Source: an uncultured Oribacterium sp. | GTDB lineage: Bacteria; Bacillota; Clostridia; Lachnospirales; Lachnospiraceae | Reading direction: 5' to 3' | NCBI GenBank assembly: GCA_902485915.1 | Contig: CABTMH010000184.1 | Coordinates: forward strand, 1 to 7,972 | Length of the DNA stretch: 7,972 nucleotides | In this document: piece after piece, positions 1 to 6,166 of the stretch | Layout of the letters: every line of letters begins with the position of its first letter | Numbering within the stretch: the first letter of the stretch is position 1 | Notes under the pieces: model-generated | Database searches by the model: none | The model's input: only the letters and a program-made list of their open reading frames with translations | Told to the model about the DNA's origin: nothing | Position numbers and translations under genes: made by a program

Positions 1-1095
1 CACGTACTTCCGGTGCAGTGCCTTCGCGATGGACTTGCCGATCGAGGTCTTGCCGGTACCCGGGGCACCGACGAAGACGAGGATGGAGCCGGCCTGGGAC
101 TTCCGGAGATTCATCACCGCGATCTGCTGGATGATACGCTCTTTCACCTTCTTCATGCCGAAATGATCCTCATCGAGGATCTGCTGGGCCTCGCCGAGGT
201 TGATGGTCTCCGGGGCTTCCTTCTTCCAGGAAAGCCCGGTCACGAAATCGAGGTAATCGTAGAGCATGCCGGACTCGGCGGAATTCGCGCCGTCGTTCTT
301 CACACGGTTGAGGACCTTCGTCGCTTCGCGCTTCGCCTCCTCGTTCATGCCGGATTCCTCGATCTTCAGCTCGTACTTCCGGGCATCGGACACCTGCTCT
401 GGATGCATCTCGTCGAGCTCGTTCTGGAGATAGTCGATCTGCTTACGGAGTGCCTGCTCCTTATATGCCTTCTGGTAGTCCTCCTGCTGCGCCGACTGCG
501 CATCGGAGGTCACCTTCGCGACCTCGGAATACTCATAGATGATGCGCTCGAGTCGCTCGAAACGCTTTTTCGTCGAGTCCTCCTGCAGCAGGCTGTAGCG
601 CTCCTCGTTCGAGAGGGTGAGCCATGAGCTGAGCACCGACGCTGCCTCCTCGATCGAGCTGTACTGATCGATATAGGTGCGCATCATATCGCCGAAACGG
701 AAGCGGGACACCATCTCGCGGAGGCCTTCCTTGATCTTCGCGAGCTTCATGTGCGCCTCGGCCGGATCCATATCCATGATGTCCGCGCGCTTCGTCGTCT
801 CGACGAAAATCTCATGATTCTCGTTGACCAGCACCTGATGCACGTCGACACGCGCCGCGGTCTGCACGACGACATAGCCGTCCGTACTGATCTCCTCGAC
901 GATGCCCTCGACGCCGATCGGATAGAAGCTCTCCGACGTCATCTCCTCGCGCGTCTGCTGATCCCGGAGGACGAGGATGGTCACCTCATCGCCCTGGTAG
1001 ATGTTATTCCCGGCCATCGCACGGAAGGCCTGGGTCTGGAAAAATATATTGGAGTGCGGTAACACCAGCACGTTAAAAAGTGGTAATACTTTCAT
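1..1095 (-). CDS. lon: ATP-dependent Lon protease (endopeptidase La), N-terminal part, truncated by window edge
   Basis: Lon is a cytoplasmic AAA+ serine protease that unfolds and degrades damaged and regulatory proteins. The first 365 residues are visible. Residues 1-185 fit a divergent Lon substrate-binding domain (start MKVLPLFNVLVLPHSNIFF). Residues 185-275 are charged and helical, as in the Lon coiled-coil segment. The ATPase part begins near 285 with YLDFVTGLSW and LDEDHFGMKKVKERI, both typical of Lon, followed by Walker A GAPGTGKT at 343-350. Walker B, the sensor residues and the Ser-Lys protease dyad lie beyond the left edge. The ATG at 1095 is preceded by AGGAG with an 8-nt spacer. 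The gene has its own promoter and a CIRCE operator upstream, so heat-shock control through HrcA is likely. The family assignment is firm. Which Lon paralogue this is, and whether the gene is intact, cannot be seen. Confidence 0.96.
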   Translation of the reverse strand, partial: MKVLPLFNVLVLPHSNIFFQTQAFRAMAGNNIYQGDEVTILVLRDQQTREEMTSESFYPIGVEGIVEEISTDGYVVVQTAARVDVHQVLVNENHEIFVETTKRADIMDMDPAEAHMKLAKIKEGLREMVSRFRFGDMMRTYIDQYSSIEEAASVLSSWLTLSNEERYSLLQEDSTKKRFERLERIIYEYSEVAKVTSDAQSAQQEDYQKAYKEQALRKQIDYLQNELDEMHPEQVSDARKYELKIEESGMNEEAKREATKVLNRVKNDGANSAESGMLYDYLDFVTGLSWKKEAPETINLGEAQQILDEDHFGMKKVKERIIQQIAVMNLRKSQAGSILVFVGAPGTGKTSIGKSIAKALHRKYV

Positions 1096-1158
1096 GTTTT
1101 ATGCTCCTGAAAAGAGTTTGTGTGAATACAAGGCTTTTTGAAGGACCCTCTCCTGCTG

Positions 1159-1172
1159 CAGGCCGCAGCCTG
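1159..1172 (-). other. Small hairpin in the lon leader
   Basis: CAGGC and GCCTG form a 5-bp GC-rich stem with a 4-nt loop, directly after the CIRCE element in the predicted lon 5' leader. It is too short and lacks a U-tract, so it is not a terminator. It might help stabilise the leader or be incidental. Confidence 0.3.
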
Positions 1173-1199
1173 TTAGCAGTCTATTTATACGAGTGCCAA
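1173..1199 (-). promoter_or_regulatory. CIRCE operator (HrcA-binding site) in front of lon
   Basis: On the plus strand the arms are TTAGCAGTC (1173-1181) and GAGTGCCAA (1191-1199), separated by exactly 9 nt. The CIRCE consensus is TTAGCACTC-N9-GAGTGCTAA, so each arm matches at 8 of 9 positions and the spacing is exact. The element starts 2-4 nt downstream of the predicted lon transcript start. This is where HrcA normally binds to block transcription of dnaK and groE operons until heat stress inactivates it. The match and position are seen directly; regulation by HrcA is inferred. Confidence 0.88.
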
Positions 1200-1208
1200 T
1201 CTCATAAA

Positions 1209-1237
1209 AGAATACCACCCACCACATGTACTGTCAA
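1209..1237 (-). promoter_or_regulatory. Sigma-A promoter of lon
   Basis: Read on the minus strand, a perfect -35 box TTGACA (1237-1232) is followed by a 17-nt spacer and a -10 box TATTCT (1214-1209; 4 of 6 matches to TATAAT). The predicted start near 1202 gives a leader of about 107 nt and puts the CIRCE element right at the start of the transcript. The good -35, ideal spacing and the adjacent operator support each other. Confidence 0.78.
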
Positions 1238-1265
1238 TTATCCGCCGGGAGTTCATGGTTTTTTA

Positions 1266-1294
1266 AGTATTCATGGTTACCATTCACTCGTCAA
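1266..1294 (-). promoter_or_regulatory. Possible second, upstream lon promoter
   Basis: A TTGACG (1294-1289), a 17-nt spacer and AATACT (1271-1266) resemble a weaker sigma-A promoter, about 57 bp upstream of the better one. The spacer contains the short palindrome ATGGTTACCAT (1273-1283). The match is only moderate, and short hexamers like these occur by chance. If real, it would be a tandem promoter whose transcript still passes through CIRCE. Confidence 0.3.
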
Positions 1295-1322
1295 CCGGCT
1301 TTCCGACACGCCCCATGCCTGA

Positions 1323-2057
1323 TCAGTCCACGTGTGAACGGTAATTTTTCTTGATCCGGTGGAGCTGCGGCCGCAGGATGATCTCCGGGACGCAAGTGCC
1401 GGCGCGGGTGCTCAGCGCATACTCGACCGCGTCGGCGACGTCCGCGGGTTCGAGGTGCGCATCCATCGCGGGATCGGCCGTGAAGTCGGCATGGCGGTAA
1501 AGCCGCGTGTCGGTCATGTCCGGGAGGATCGCCGTCACGCGCACACCATACTTCCGCGCTTCATCGAAGAGACTCCGGCTGAAGCTGAGGAGCCCGGCCT
1601 TCGTCGCGCCGTAGGCGACGCCGTGCGGGTTTGAACCGATCGCCGTCACCGAGGAAATGTTGATGATGGCACCATGATTCTGCTTCAGTGTCCGAAGAAG
1701 CTGCTGTGTAAGAATCATCGGCACCTCGAGGTTCACGCGCACCATCTCAGAGATACCGTCTGCGCGTATCTCCTCGTGAAGCCCATAGTACGCGGTGCCG
1801 GCGTTGTTCACGAGGAGTGTGAAGGTCATCTTTTCCTGCTTCCACTCCTTCTGAAGTAACGCCACCACGCTCGGCAGCTTCCTCGTATCCAGGAGATCGC
1901 AGACGATCGGGTGGAAGCCAGCGGTCATCTCCGCCGGGAACTGCCGGCCGATGCCATAGACCTCGTAGCCGAGCGCGAGAAGGCGCGCACTGATCGCGCG
2001 GCCGATGCCGGAGGAAGCGCCGGTCACCAGCGCCACTTTTTTCTGATTTTCTTCCAT
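1323..2057 (-). CDS. Classical short-chain dehydrogenase/reductase (SDR family oxidoreductase)
   Basis: This is a predicted cytoplasmic NAD(P)(H)-dependent oxidoreductase of 244 residues, a typical length for a classical SDR. Visible motifs are the Rossmann glycine motif TGASSGIG (12-19), NNAG (84-87), the structural Asn in VNL (109), and the Ser-Tyr-Lys triad at about S136, Y149 and K153 (YGATK). The C-terminal part (PADVADAVEYAL) resembles YdfG-like and sepiapterin-reductase-like SDRs, but the substrate cannot be assigned. I start at the ATG at 2057 because it puts the first beta-strand a few residues from the N-terminus as usual, with a purine-rich AGAAAGAG upstream. An in-frame ATG at 2099 would add 14 basic residues and lacks a well-spaced ribosome site. 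The gene follows the SPL-like gene by 55 nt and is probably the last gene of the operon. No clear terminator follows it. Confidence 0.92.
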   Translation of the reverse strand: MEENQKKVALVTGASSGIGRAISARLLALGYEVYGIGRQFPAEMTAGFHPIVCDLLDTRKLPSVVALLQKEWKQEKMTFTLLVNNAGTAYYGLHEEIRADGISEMVRVNLEVPMILTQQLLRTLKQNHGAIINISSVTAIGSNPHGVAYGATKAGLLSFSRSLFDEARKYGVRVTAILPDMTDTRLYRHADFTADPAMDAHLEPADVADAVEYALSTRAGTCVPEIILRPQLHRIKKNYRSHVD

Positions 2058-2112
2058 ATGATATCTCTTTCTGTCCGTGCCATGTTTTCGAGGATGCATC
2101 GACGCCGTAACG

Positions 2113-3123
2113 TCAGCTCTCCCATCGAAAAATCCGCTCCGGCGGAATCATCGTGGTCAAGCGCGCGAGCATGAATCCTTCCATCGCGTCCATCGTCTCC
2201 GCATCATAATGATAGACGCCATGATCCGCGACATACGGGTACTGAACGACCGCACTCTCCGGTATATTCCGACGCATCGGCTTCAGATAGCTGTCACTCA
2301 GACGGAAGCTGCCGAGGCTGACATCCCGTACGCTGTCCATCGAAATCGTCTGCACTACCTCATCCAGCATCTCCCCATACGCCTGTCGCCAGTCCGGACA
2401 GGCGATCATCGGATCGAAACAGAGCCGGATCGTAAAGCCGAGCTCCATGCCGCGACGGATGCTCGCGAGCCGCTGGGTGAGGGTGCCGGTCCGGTGCTCA
2501 TAGTGCGAGACGACGTAATCCGGTGACAGCGTGAAGGCGAAGATGTTCCGCGGGCACGGGTTGAGGCCCTCCCATAGGCGCTCGCTGCCGGACTTCGTGC
2601 GTATCTCAATGCTGAGATCGGGGTGCGCAGCGGTGAATTCGGTCCAGGCCTTCACGTATCCACTCAGATGTTCGATGGCGAGAAGATCCGTATCATAGGA
2701 GATGCAGAGGTAGACCGGATGCTGGCGAAGCAGGGCCTCGACCTCTGCGAAGATATCCTCTAGGTTCAGAAAAATCACGAGATTTCCGGACGGATACATG
2801 CCCTTCAGGTAGCAATACTCGCAGTCGAAGAGACAGTTCATCATAGAACTCGCATAATAGAAATGCGTATTTCCCATGCTCTGGCACACTGCTGCCCCCG
2901 GATAGACCAGATTTCCATGCTTTACAGCGAGGATCAATGCCTGCGTACGATGCTGTGCCGGATAGCTCTGATGGCGTCGATTGAAGACATCCTTATAGTG
3001 TGCGATCGGGACACAGGTCGCCCGCGGAAAGTGCTGCAGGATCTGCTCCGCCCGCTTCTTCCAGAGAGGATTCTCCGAAATCTCTTTTTCTATATAGATA
3101 TGTGAAAATGATGGGTTCAACAT
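2113..3123 (-). CDS. SPL-family (spore photoproduct lyase-like) radical SAM protein
   Basis: A 336-residue radical SAM enzyme; SplB of Bacillus subtilis is about 342. The cluster motif is C97-x3-C101-x2-C104, in the family-typical context CEYCYL, followed by YPSGNLVIFLN. Three cysteines would bind a [4Fe-4S] cluster that cleaves SAM to a 5'-deoxyadenosyl radical. Further similarity to SplB runs through DTDLLAIEHL (144-153), the IEIRTKSGS strand and FTLSPDYVV. In SplB (alignment by eye, from memory) the H-donor cysteine sits in CTSD just before the I-(D/E)-H-L motif. Here the aligned residue is Tyr143 (YDTD), and the nearest cysteine is C140, three residues earlier. A true DNA-repair role is therefore doubtful, and no sporulation gene is nearby. 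The ATG overlaps the end of the nucleosidase gene by 7 nt, with AGGAA about 10 nt upstream, so translation is probably coupled. The family is sure; the substrate is unknown. Confidence 0.9.
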   Translation of the reverse strand: MLNPSFSHIYIEKEISENPLWKKRAEQILQHFPRATCVPIAHYKDVFNRRHQSYPAQHRTQALILAVKHGNLVYPGAAVCQSMGNTHFYYASSMMNCLFDCEYCYLKGMYPSGNLVIFLNLEDIFAEVEALLRQHPVYLCISYDTDLLAIEHLSGYVKAWTEFTAAHPDLSIEIRTKSGSERLWEGLNPCPRNIFAFTLSPDYVVSHYEHRTGTLTQRLASIRRGMELGFTIRLCFDPMIACPDWRQAYGEMLDEVVQTISMDSVRDVSLGSFRLSDSYLKPMRRNIPESAVVQYPYVADHGVYHYDAETMDAMEGFMLARLTTMIPPERIFRWES

Positions 3124-4220
3124 ATTTCCCTGCTTCCTGTGAGAATGCCGGATTTCAGATACCGTTCTAAAATGATCTTTCCGGCGCGCTTATCGCGGGT
3201 CGGCACGAGCCCCTCATCATAGAGCTGCTTCACAACACACTGCCAGTCGAGATGGCTGAGCGCCGCGTACCGGATGAGCTGTACACATTCATCCGCCATC
3301 ACCTTCGAAAAATGCGCGTCGGAGATGAGTTTATCCACCAGCTGCTGCTCGTTTTCCGTGAGCACATGGTGGCCGGCGGCCTCCGCCGCTGTCAGCGCAC
3401 GGAGTTTATCCACCACCGCGACGATGGTATCCACCTGTCGGGTCACACAATCAGTCACATGCGTAGCAAGTACCTGTGGTGCAGCGGCTTCGGTCTCCGA
3501 GATTCCCTGATCGGTCACGATGCGAAGAAAGTTCATCTGATGCGGTCCGAGAAACATCGACGCCGCCTGGTAAACCGCGGCAGCCTCCATGTCATAAAGG
3601 ATCGAAGTGGTGATACGATTCTCCAGTATCCCCCTTACCGGGTTCTGCCTATCTCCCATCCATTCTGTCAAATCCACAGAATCCGGCACTTCCGCTCCCG
3701 TGCGTTCTCTCTCTGTTCCGTTTGCACTCGATGCACGCTTCGCTTCTGACAACAAGCTCGCCCCGGTGATCAGCGAAGCCTCCGGAAGGCCTGTGTTCAG
3801 GAGCATATCCGGATAGAAATCCCGCTTCGTGGCCGCATCCGTGATGCGATGGATGTGATACATCCACGCATTTTCTTCCGCTCGTTCATCAGACATGTTC
3901 TTACGCGCTGCTTCTGCTGTTCCACTGCCTGTTGCCTGCGCCCGTGGAGCTTCGTTTCGTTCTGAATATTCGTGCTGTGTCAGTCGGGCCGCCGTGCCGA
4001 GCGAGAGGAGCTGATCCGACGCACCGGCGTCGAAATCCGTGAGGACCGAGGCAGTGACAGCGGCCGCCTGCATTGGCCCCACTCCGGTGATGGTCAGCGT
4101 CAGATCCTGCGCTTCGGAGAGGAACTGCTGGTAGTGTGTCTGGGCGGCGCGTTTCTTCAGGCCGAGCGCCTGAATCAGCGGCTTCGCTTCCGGATAGAGT
4201 GCTGTGAAAATGTGAATCAT
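3117..4220 (-). CDS. Nucleoside phosphorylase/MTA-SAH nucleosidase-like protein with C-terminal extension
   Basis: A 367-residue protein whose first ~275 residues follow the phosphorylase superfamily fold of MTAN (Pfs) and PNP. The start MIHIFTALYPEAKPL aligns with the MTAN N-terminus and keeps the catalytic Glu (E11). ITGVGPMQAAA (44-54) matches the SGIGKVAAA region. DMEAAAVYQAA (210-220) carries the ribose-binding Met-Glu (E212). LRIVTDQG (232-239) keeps the catalytic Asp (D237). MTAN splits adenine from MTA, SAH and 5'-deoxyadenosine. Residues 275-367 are an extra helical, charged region not found in MTAN (about 230 aa in E. coli). Two hydrophilic inserts (about 84-118 and 158-200) also lengthen it. 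It starts 18 nt after the TlpA-like gene with GGAG upstream, and overlaps the radical SAM gene by 7 nt. I infer that it may recycle 5'-deoxyadenosine for that enzyme. The exact substrate, and phosphorolysis versus hydrolysis, are not determined. Confidence 0.83.
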   Translation of the reverse strand: MIHIFTALYPEAKPLIQALGLKKRAAQTHYQQFLSEAQDLTLTITGVGPMQAAAVTASVLTDFDAGASDQLLSLGTAARLTQHEYSERNEAPRAQATGSGTAEAARKNMSDERAEENAWMYHIHRITDAATKRDFYPDMLLNTGLPEASLITGASLLSEAKRASSANGTERERTGAEVPDSVDLTEWMGDRQNPVRGILENRITTSILYDMEAAAVYQAASMFLGPHQMNFLRIVTDQGISETEAAAPQVLATHVTDCVTRQVDTIVAVVDKLRALTAAEAAGHHVLTENEQQLVDKLISDAHFSKVMADECVQLIRYAALSHLDWQCVVKQLYDEGLVPTRDKRAGKIILERYLKSGILTGSREIC

Positions 4221-4238
4221 GTGGCATGGTCTCCGTTC

Positions 4239-5258
4239 TCAGGCCATCGCCTGGTCGATGAGGGCATTCAGCTTCTCCATCTGTTCATCCGAAGAGATCG
4301 CTCCGACGATCGGATCACCGACGATGTTGCCGTTCCGGTCGACCACATAGGTGGTCGGGAAGGCGTAGAGTCCGGCGGTGAAGCTACCGGCATCACTGTC
4401 TGACGCGAACCAGATGTTCTGGTAGCTGACGCCCTGCTGTTCCAGTACCGACTTCGCCTCGTTCGTATCCTGGGCACTGCCATCCAGCGTGAAGGCGTTG
4501 ATGCCGATCACGGCACCGCCCTTCTTCGCGAGCTCCTGATGGAGCGCTTCCAGATCTGGCAGCTCGCCTACGCACGGCTTACAGGTGGTGAACCAGAAGT
4601 TCACCACCGTCACGGTGTTACCGGAGAACAGTGTACGGCTGTCGACAGCGTGACCATCGAGGTCCTGGCCTTCGAAACTCGGAAATTTCATCGCATCGGC
4701 ATCGCTGGTCATACCGGCTTCTGCCGCACCGACGCTATCTCCCTCCGCTGGCTGCGTTCCGCAATCCGGATACATCTGCTCCAGCGTGGTCAGCTTCCCC
4801 TCGATTTCCTTGATTTTTTCTGTGCCGGACTTCAGCGTCTCCAGTTCCTCCGCGGAGAACTGCGCCTTCGCATCGTCGATCGCCTTCAGAAGATAATCGC
4901 CGTAATCTGCGCCATCCTCTATCATCGAACTCTCCTTATCTGCGGACGCAAATACCTTTTCCCAGAGTGCCGTATCCGTGGAGAGAATCGCATTTTCCTG
5001 TGCCATCAGCGCCTGATAGAGCTGCGCCGCTGCAGTCGCATCCGCCGGCTCCTCCGCCATCAGCGTCGCGAGGTCCGCCGCCTTTTCCGTGCCCGTGCCG
5101 GCAGCACCCTGTTCTGTTCCCACTGCAGCGCTCGTCTCCGCCGCCGCACTACTCGCTGCGCTGTTCGTATGTGCAGCACCACTGCACGCCGCAAGCCCCA
5201 GCGTCAGTGCAGACGCGAGGGCGAGGATTTCCATTTTTTTCATTCTTAATTTCTTCAT
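4239..5258 (-). CDS. TlpA-like thioredoxin-fold lipoprotein (thiol-disulfide reductase)
   Basis: A predicted exported lipoprotein of 339 residues. The basic N-terminus and hydrophobic segment (10-24) end in lipobox LAAC with lipidated C25. An Ala/Ser/Thr-rich linker (26-65) follows, then a helical charged region (about 70-165). The thioredoxin domain (about 190-339) is of TlpA/ResA type: NFWFTTC-KP-C with active-site C226 and C229, GELPDLEAL after it, GINAFTLDG, and cis-Pro P301 in AFPTTYVVD. Such proteins reduce disulfides or sulfoxides on the outer face of the membrane and need an electron source inside. No CcdA/DsbD gene is present; the gene lies 17 nt after a membrane Fe-S protein gene, which I infer supplies the electrons. 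The ATG at 5258 has AGGAA 6 nt upstream. The target protein is unknown. Another Met at residue 6 could also serve as start without changing the lipoprotein call. Confidence 0.92.
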   Translation of the reverse strand: MKKLRMKKMEILALASALTLGLAACSGAAHTNSAASSAAAETSAAVGTEQGAAGTGTEKAADLATLMAEEPADATAAAQLYQALMAQENAILSTDTALWEKVFASADKESSMIEDGADYGDYLLKAIDDAKAQFSAEELETLKSGTEKIKEIEGKLTTLEQMYPDCGTQPAEGDSVGAAEAGMTSDADAMKFPSFEGQDLDGHAVDSRTLFSGNTVTVVNFWFTTCKPCVGELPDLEALHQELAKKGGAVIGINAFTLDGSAQDTNEAKSVLEQQGVSYQNIWFASDSDAGSFTAGLYAFPTTYVVDRNGNIVGDPIVGAISSDEQMEKLNALIDQAMA

Positions 5259-5275
5259 GTTTATTCCTTTTGTAA

Positions 5276-6166
5276 TTATATATTCACCTTCTGCTTCTCC
5301 TTCGGCTCACCGAAGCCGTAGCGGAAGTGAAGCGCATCGGTCGGGCAGGCACTGATGCACTTGCCACAGCGGATACACTCTGCATGATTCGGTGCGTTCA
5401 GAATGTCGACATCCATCTCACAGATCTTCGCACACTTCCCGCAGGAAATACAAGTGTGTGCATTGGCCTCGATCGTCAGTAGCGATACGCGGTTCATCAG
5501 CGCGTAGAAAGCGCCGAGCGGACAGATCCACTTGCAGAACGGGCGGTAGATAAGGATGCTCAGGATGACCACGACGATCAAAATAAGCAGCTTCCACCGG
5601 AACAGTGCACCGAGCGCAGAGCGAATCCCTGTGCTCGCGATGGAGAGCGGAATCGCGCCCTCGAGTACCCCCTGCGGGCAGAGGTACTTACAGAAGAAAG
5701 GGTCTCCCATCCCGAGGCCATTCACTACGAAGGCTGGGAGCAGGACCACCATAAAAAGAAGCACGAAGTATTTCACATAGGTAAGCGGCTTCCACTTTTT
5801 CGTGGACAGCTTCTTCCCCGGAATTTTATGGAGCAGCTCCTGGAACCAGCCGAACGGGCAGAGAAATCCACAGATAAAGCGCCCCAGCAGAACACCGAGG
5901 AGAATCAAGAAACCCGTAATATAGTAGGAAAAGTGAAAGCTCGAGGAGCCGACCACGGCCTGAAACGCACCGATCGGGCAGGCACCGGACGCTGCCGGGC
6001 AGGAATAGCAGTTGAGCCCTGGCACACAGGCTATCTTCCCTTTTCCCTGGTAGATCCGGCCCTTCAGAAAATTCGGCAGGTGGAGGTTCGTAAGCAGCGT
6101 CGCAAGTGCCTGCACCCATCCACGGAAACGACTGATCGTCTGTGATTTTAAGTTCTTCTTATCCAA
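5276..6166 (-). CDS. NapH-like membrane 4Fe-4S ferredoxin protein, probable TTG start
   Basis: A 296-residue polytopic membrane iron-sulfur protein. In order: an N-terminal four-cysteine region (C47, C53, C56, C63); hydrophobic segments near 81-98, 130-150 and 191-208; three CxxxCP motifs (C99GFLCP, C159KYLCP, C211KWICP) of the type found in NapH, NosR and CcoG; then two classical ferredoxin motifs at C239-C242-C245-C249 and C264-C267-C270-C274P. The last two predict two [4Fe-4S] clusters in the cytoplasm, and the CxxxCP pairs sit at membrane edges. The role is transmembrane electron transfer, probably to the TlpA-like lipoprotein encoded next. I choose TTG at 6166: GGAG lies 10 nt upstream, it overlaps the stop of the CXXC gene (ATTGGATAA), and the only upstream ATG (6274) would add 36 atypical residues and overlap that gene by 116 nt. 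The family is sure; the start is likely but unproven. Confidence 0.9.
   Translation of the reverse strand: MDKKNLKSQTISRFRGWVQALATLLTNLHLPNFLKGRIYQGKGKIACVPGLNCYSCPAASGACPIGAFQAVVGSSSFHFSYYITGFLILLGVLLGRFICGFLCPFGWFQELLHKIPGKKLSTKKWKPLTYVKYFVLLFMVVLLPAFVVNGLGMGDPFFCKYLCPQGVLEGAIPLSIASTGIRSALGALFRWKLLILIVVVILSILIYRPFCKWICPLGAFYALMNRVSLLTIEANAHTCISCGKCAKICEMDVDILNAPNHAECIRCGKCISACPTDALHFRYGFGEPKEKQKVNI

Noticed and set aside
13..1062. Long open frames on the plus strand opposite lon (for example 13-627)
   Set aside because: They mirror the GC-rich lon codons, have no ribosome site or recognisable domain, and the minus strand encodes clear Lon motifs.
1182..1190. TATAAA within the CIRCE spacer as the lon -10 box
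   Set aside because: It has no good -35 at 16-18 nt, whereas TTGACA-N17-TATTCT just upstream places CIRCE where it is normally found.
1238..1322. Terminator between the SDR gene and lon
   Set aside because: Only a weak AT-rich palindrome (ATGGTTACCAT, 1273-1283) and a direct repeat TTCATGGTT (1252-1260, 1270-1278) are seen; there is no GC-rich stem followed by a T-run.
2058..2099. Upstream ATG (2099) for the SDR
   Set aside because: It adds 14 basic residues before the Rossmann strand and lacks a properly spaced ribosome site; the GGGAG is 19 nt away.
2113..3123. Calling the radical SAM gene splB and taking it as proof of sporulation
   Set aside because: The family match is strong, but no cysteine sits at the donor position in my alignment and no spore genes are nearby, so only the family name is supported.
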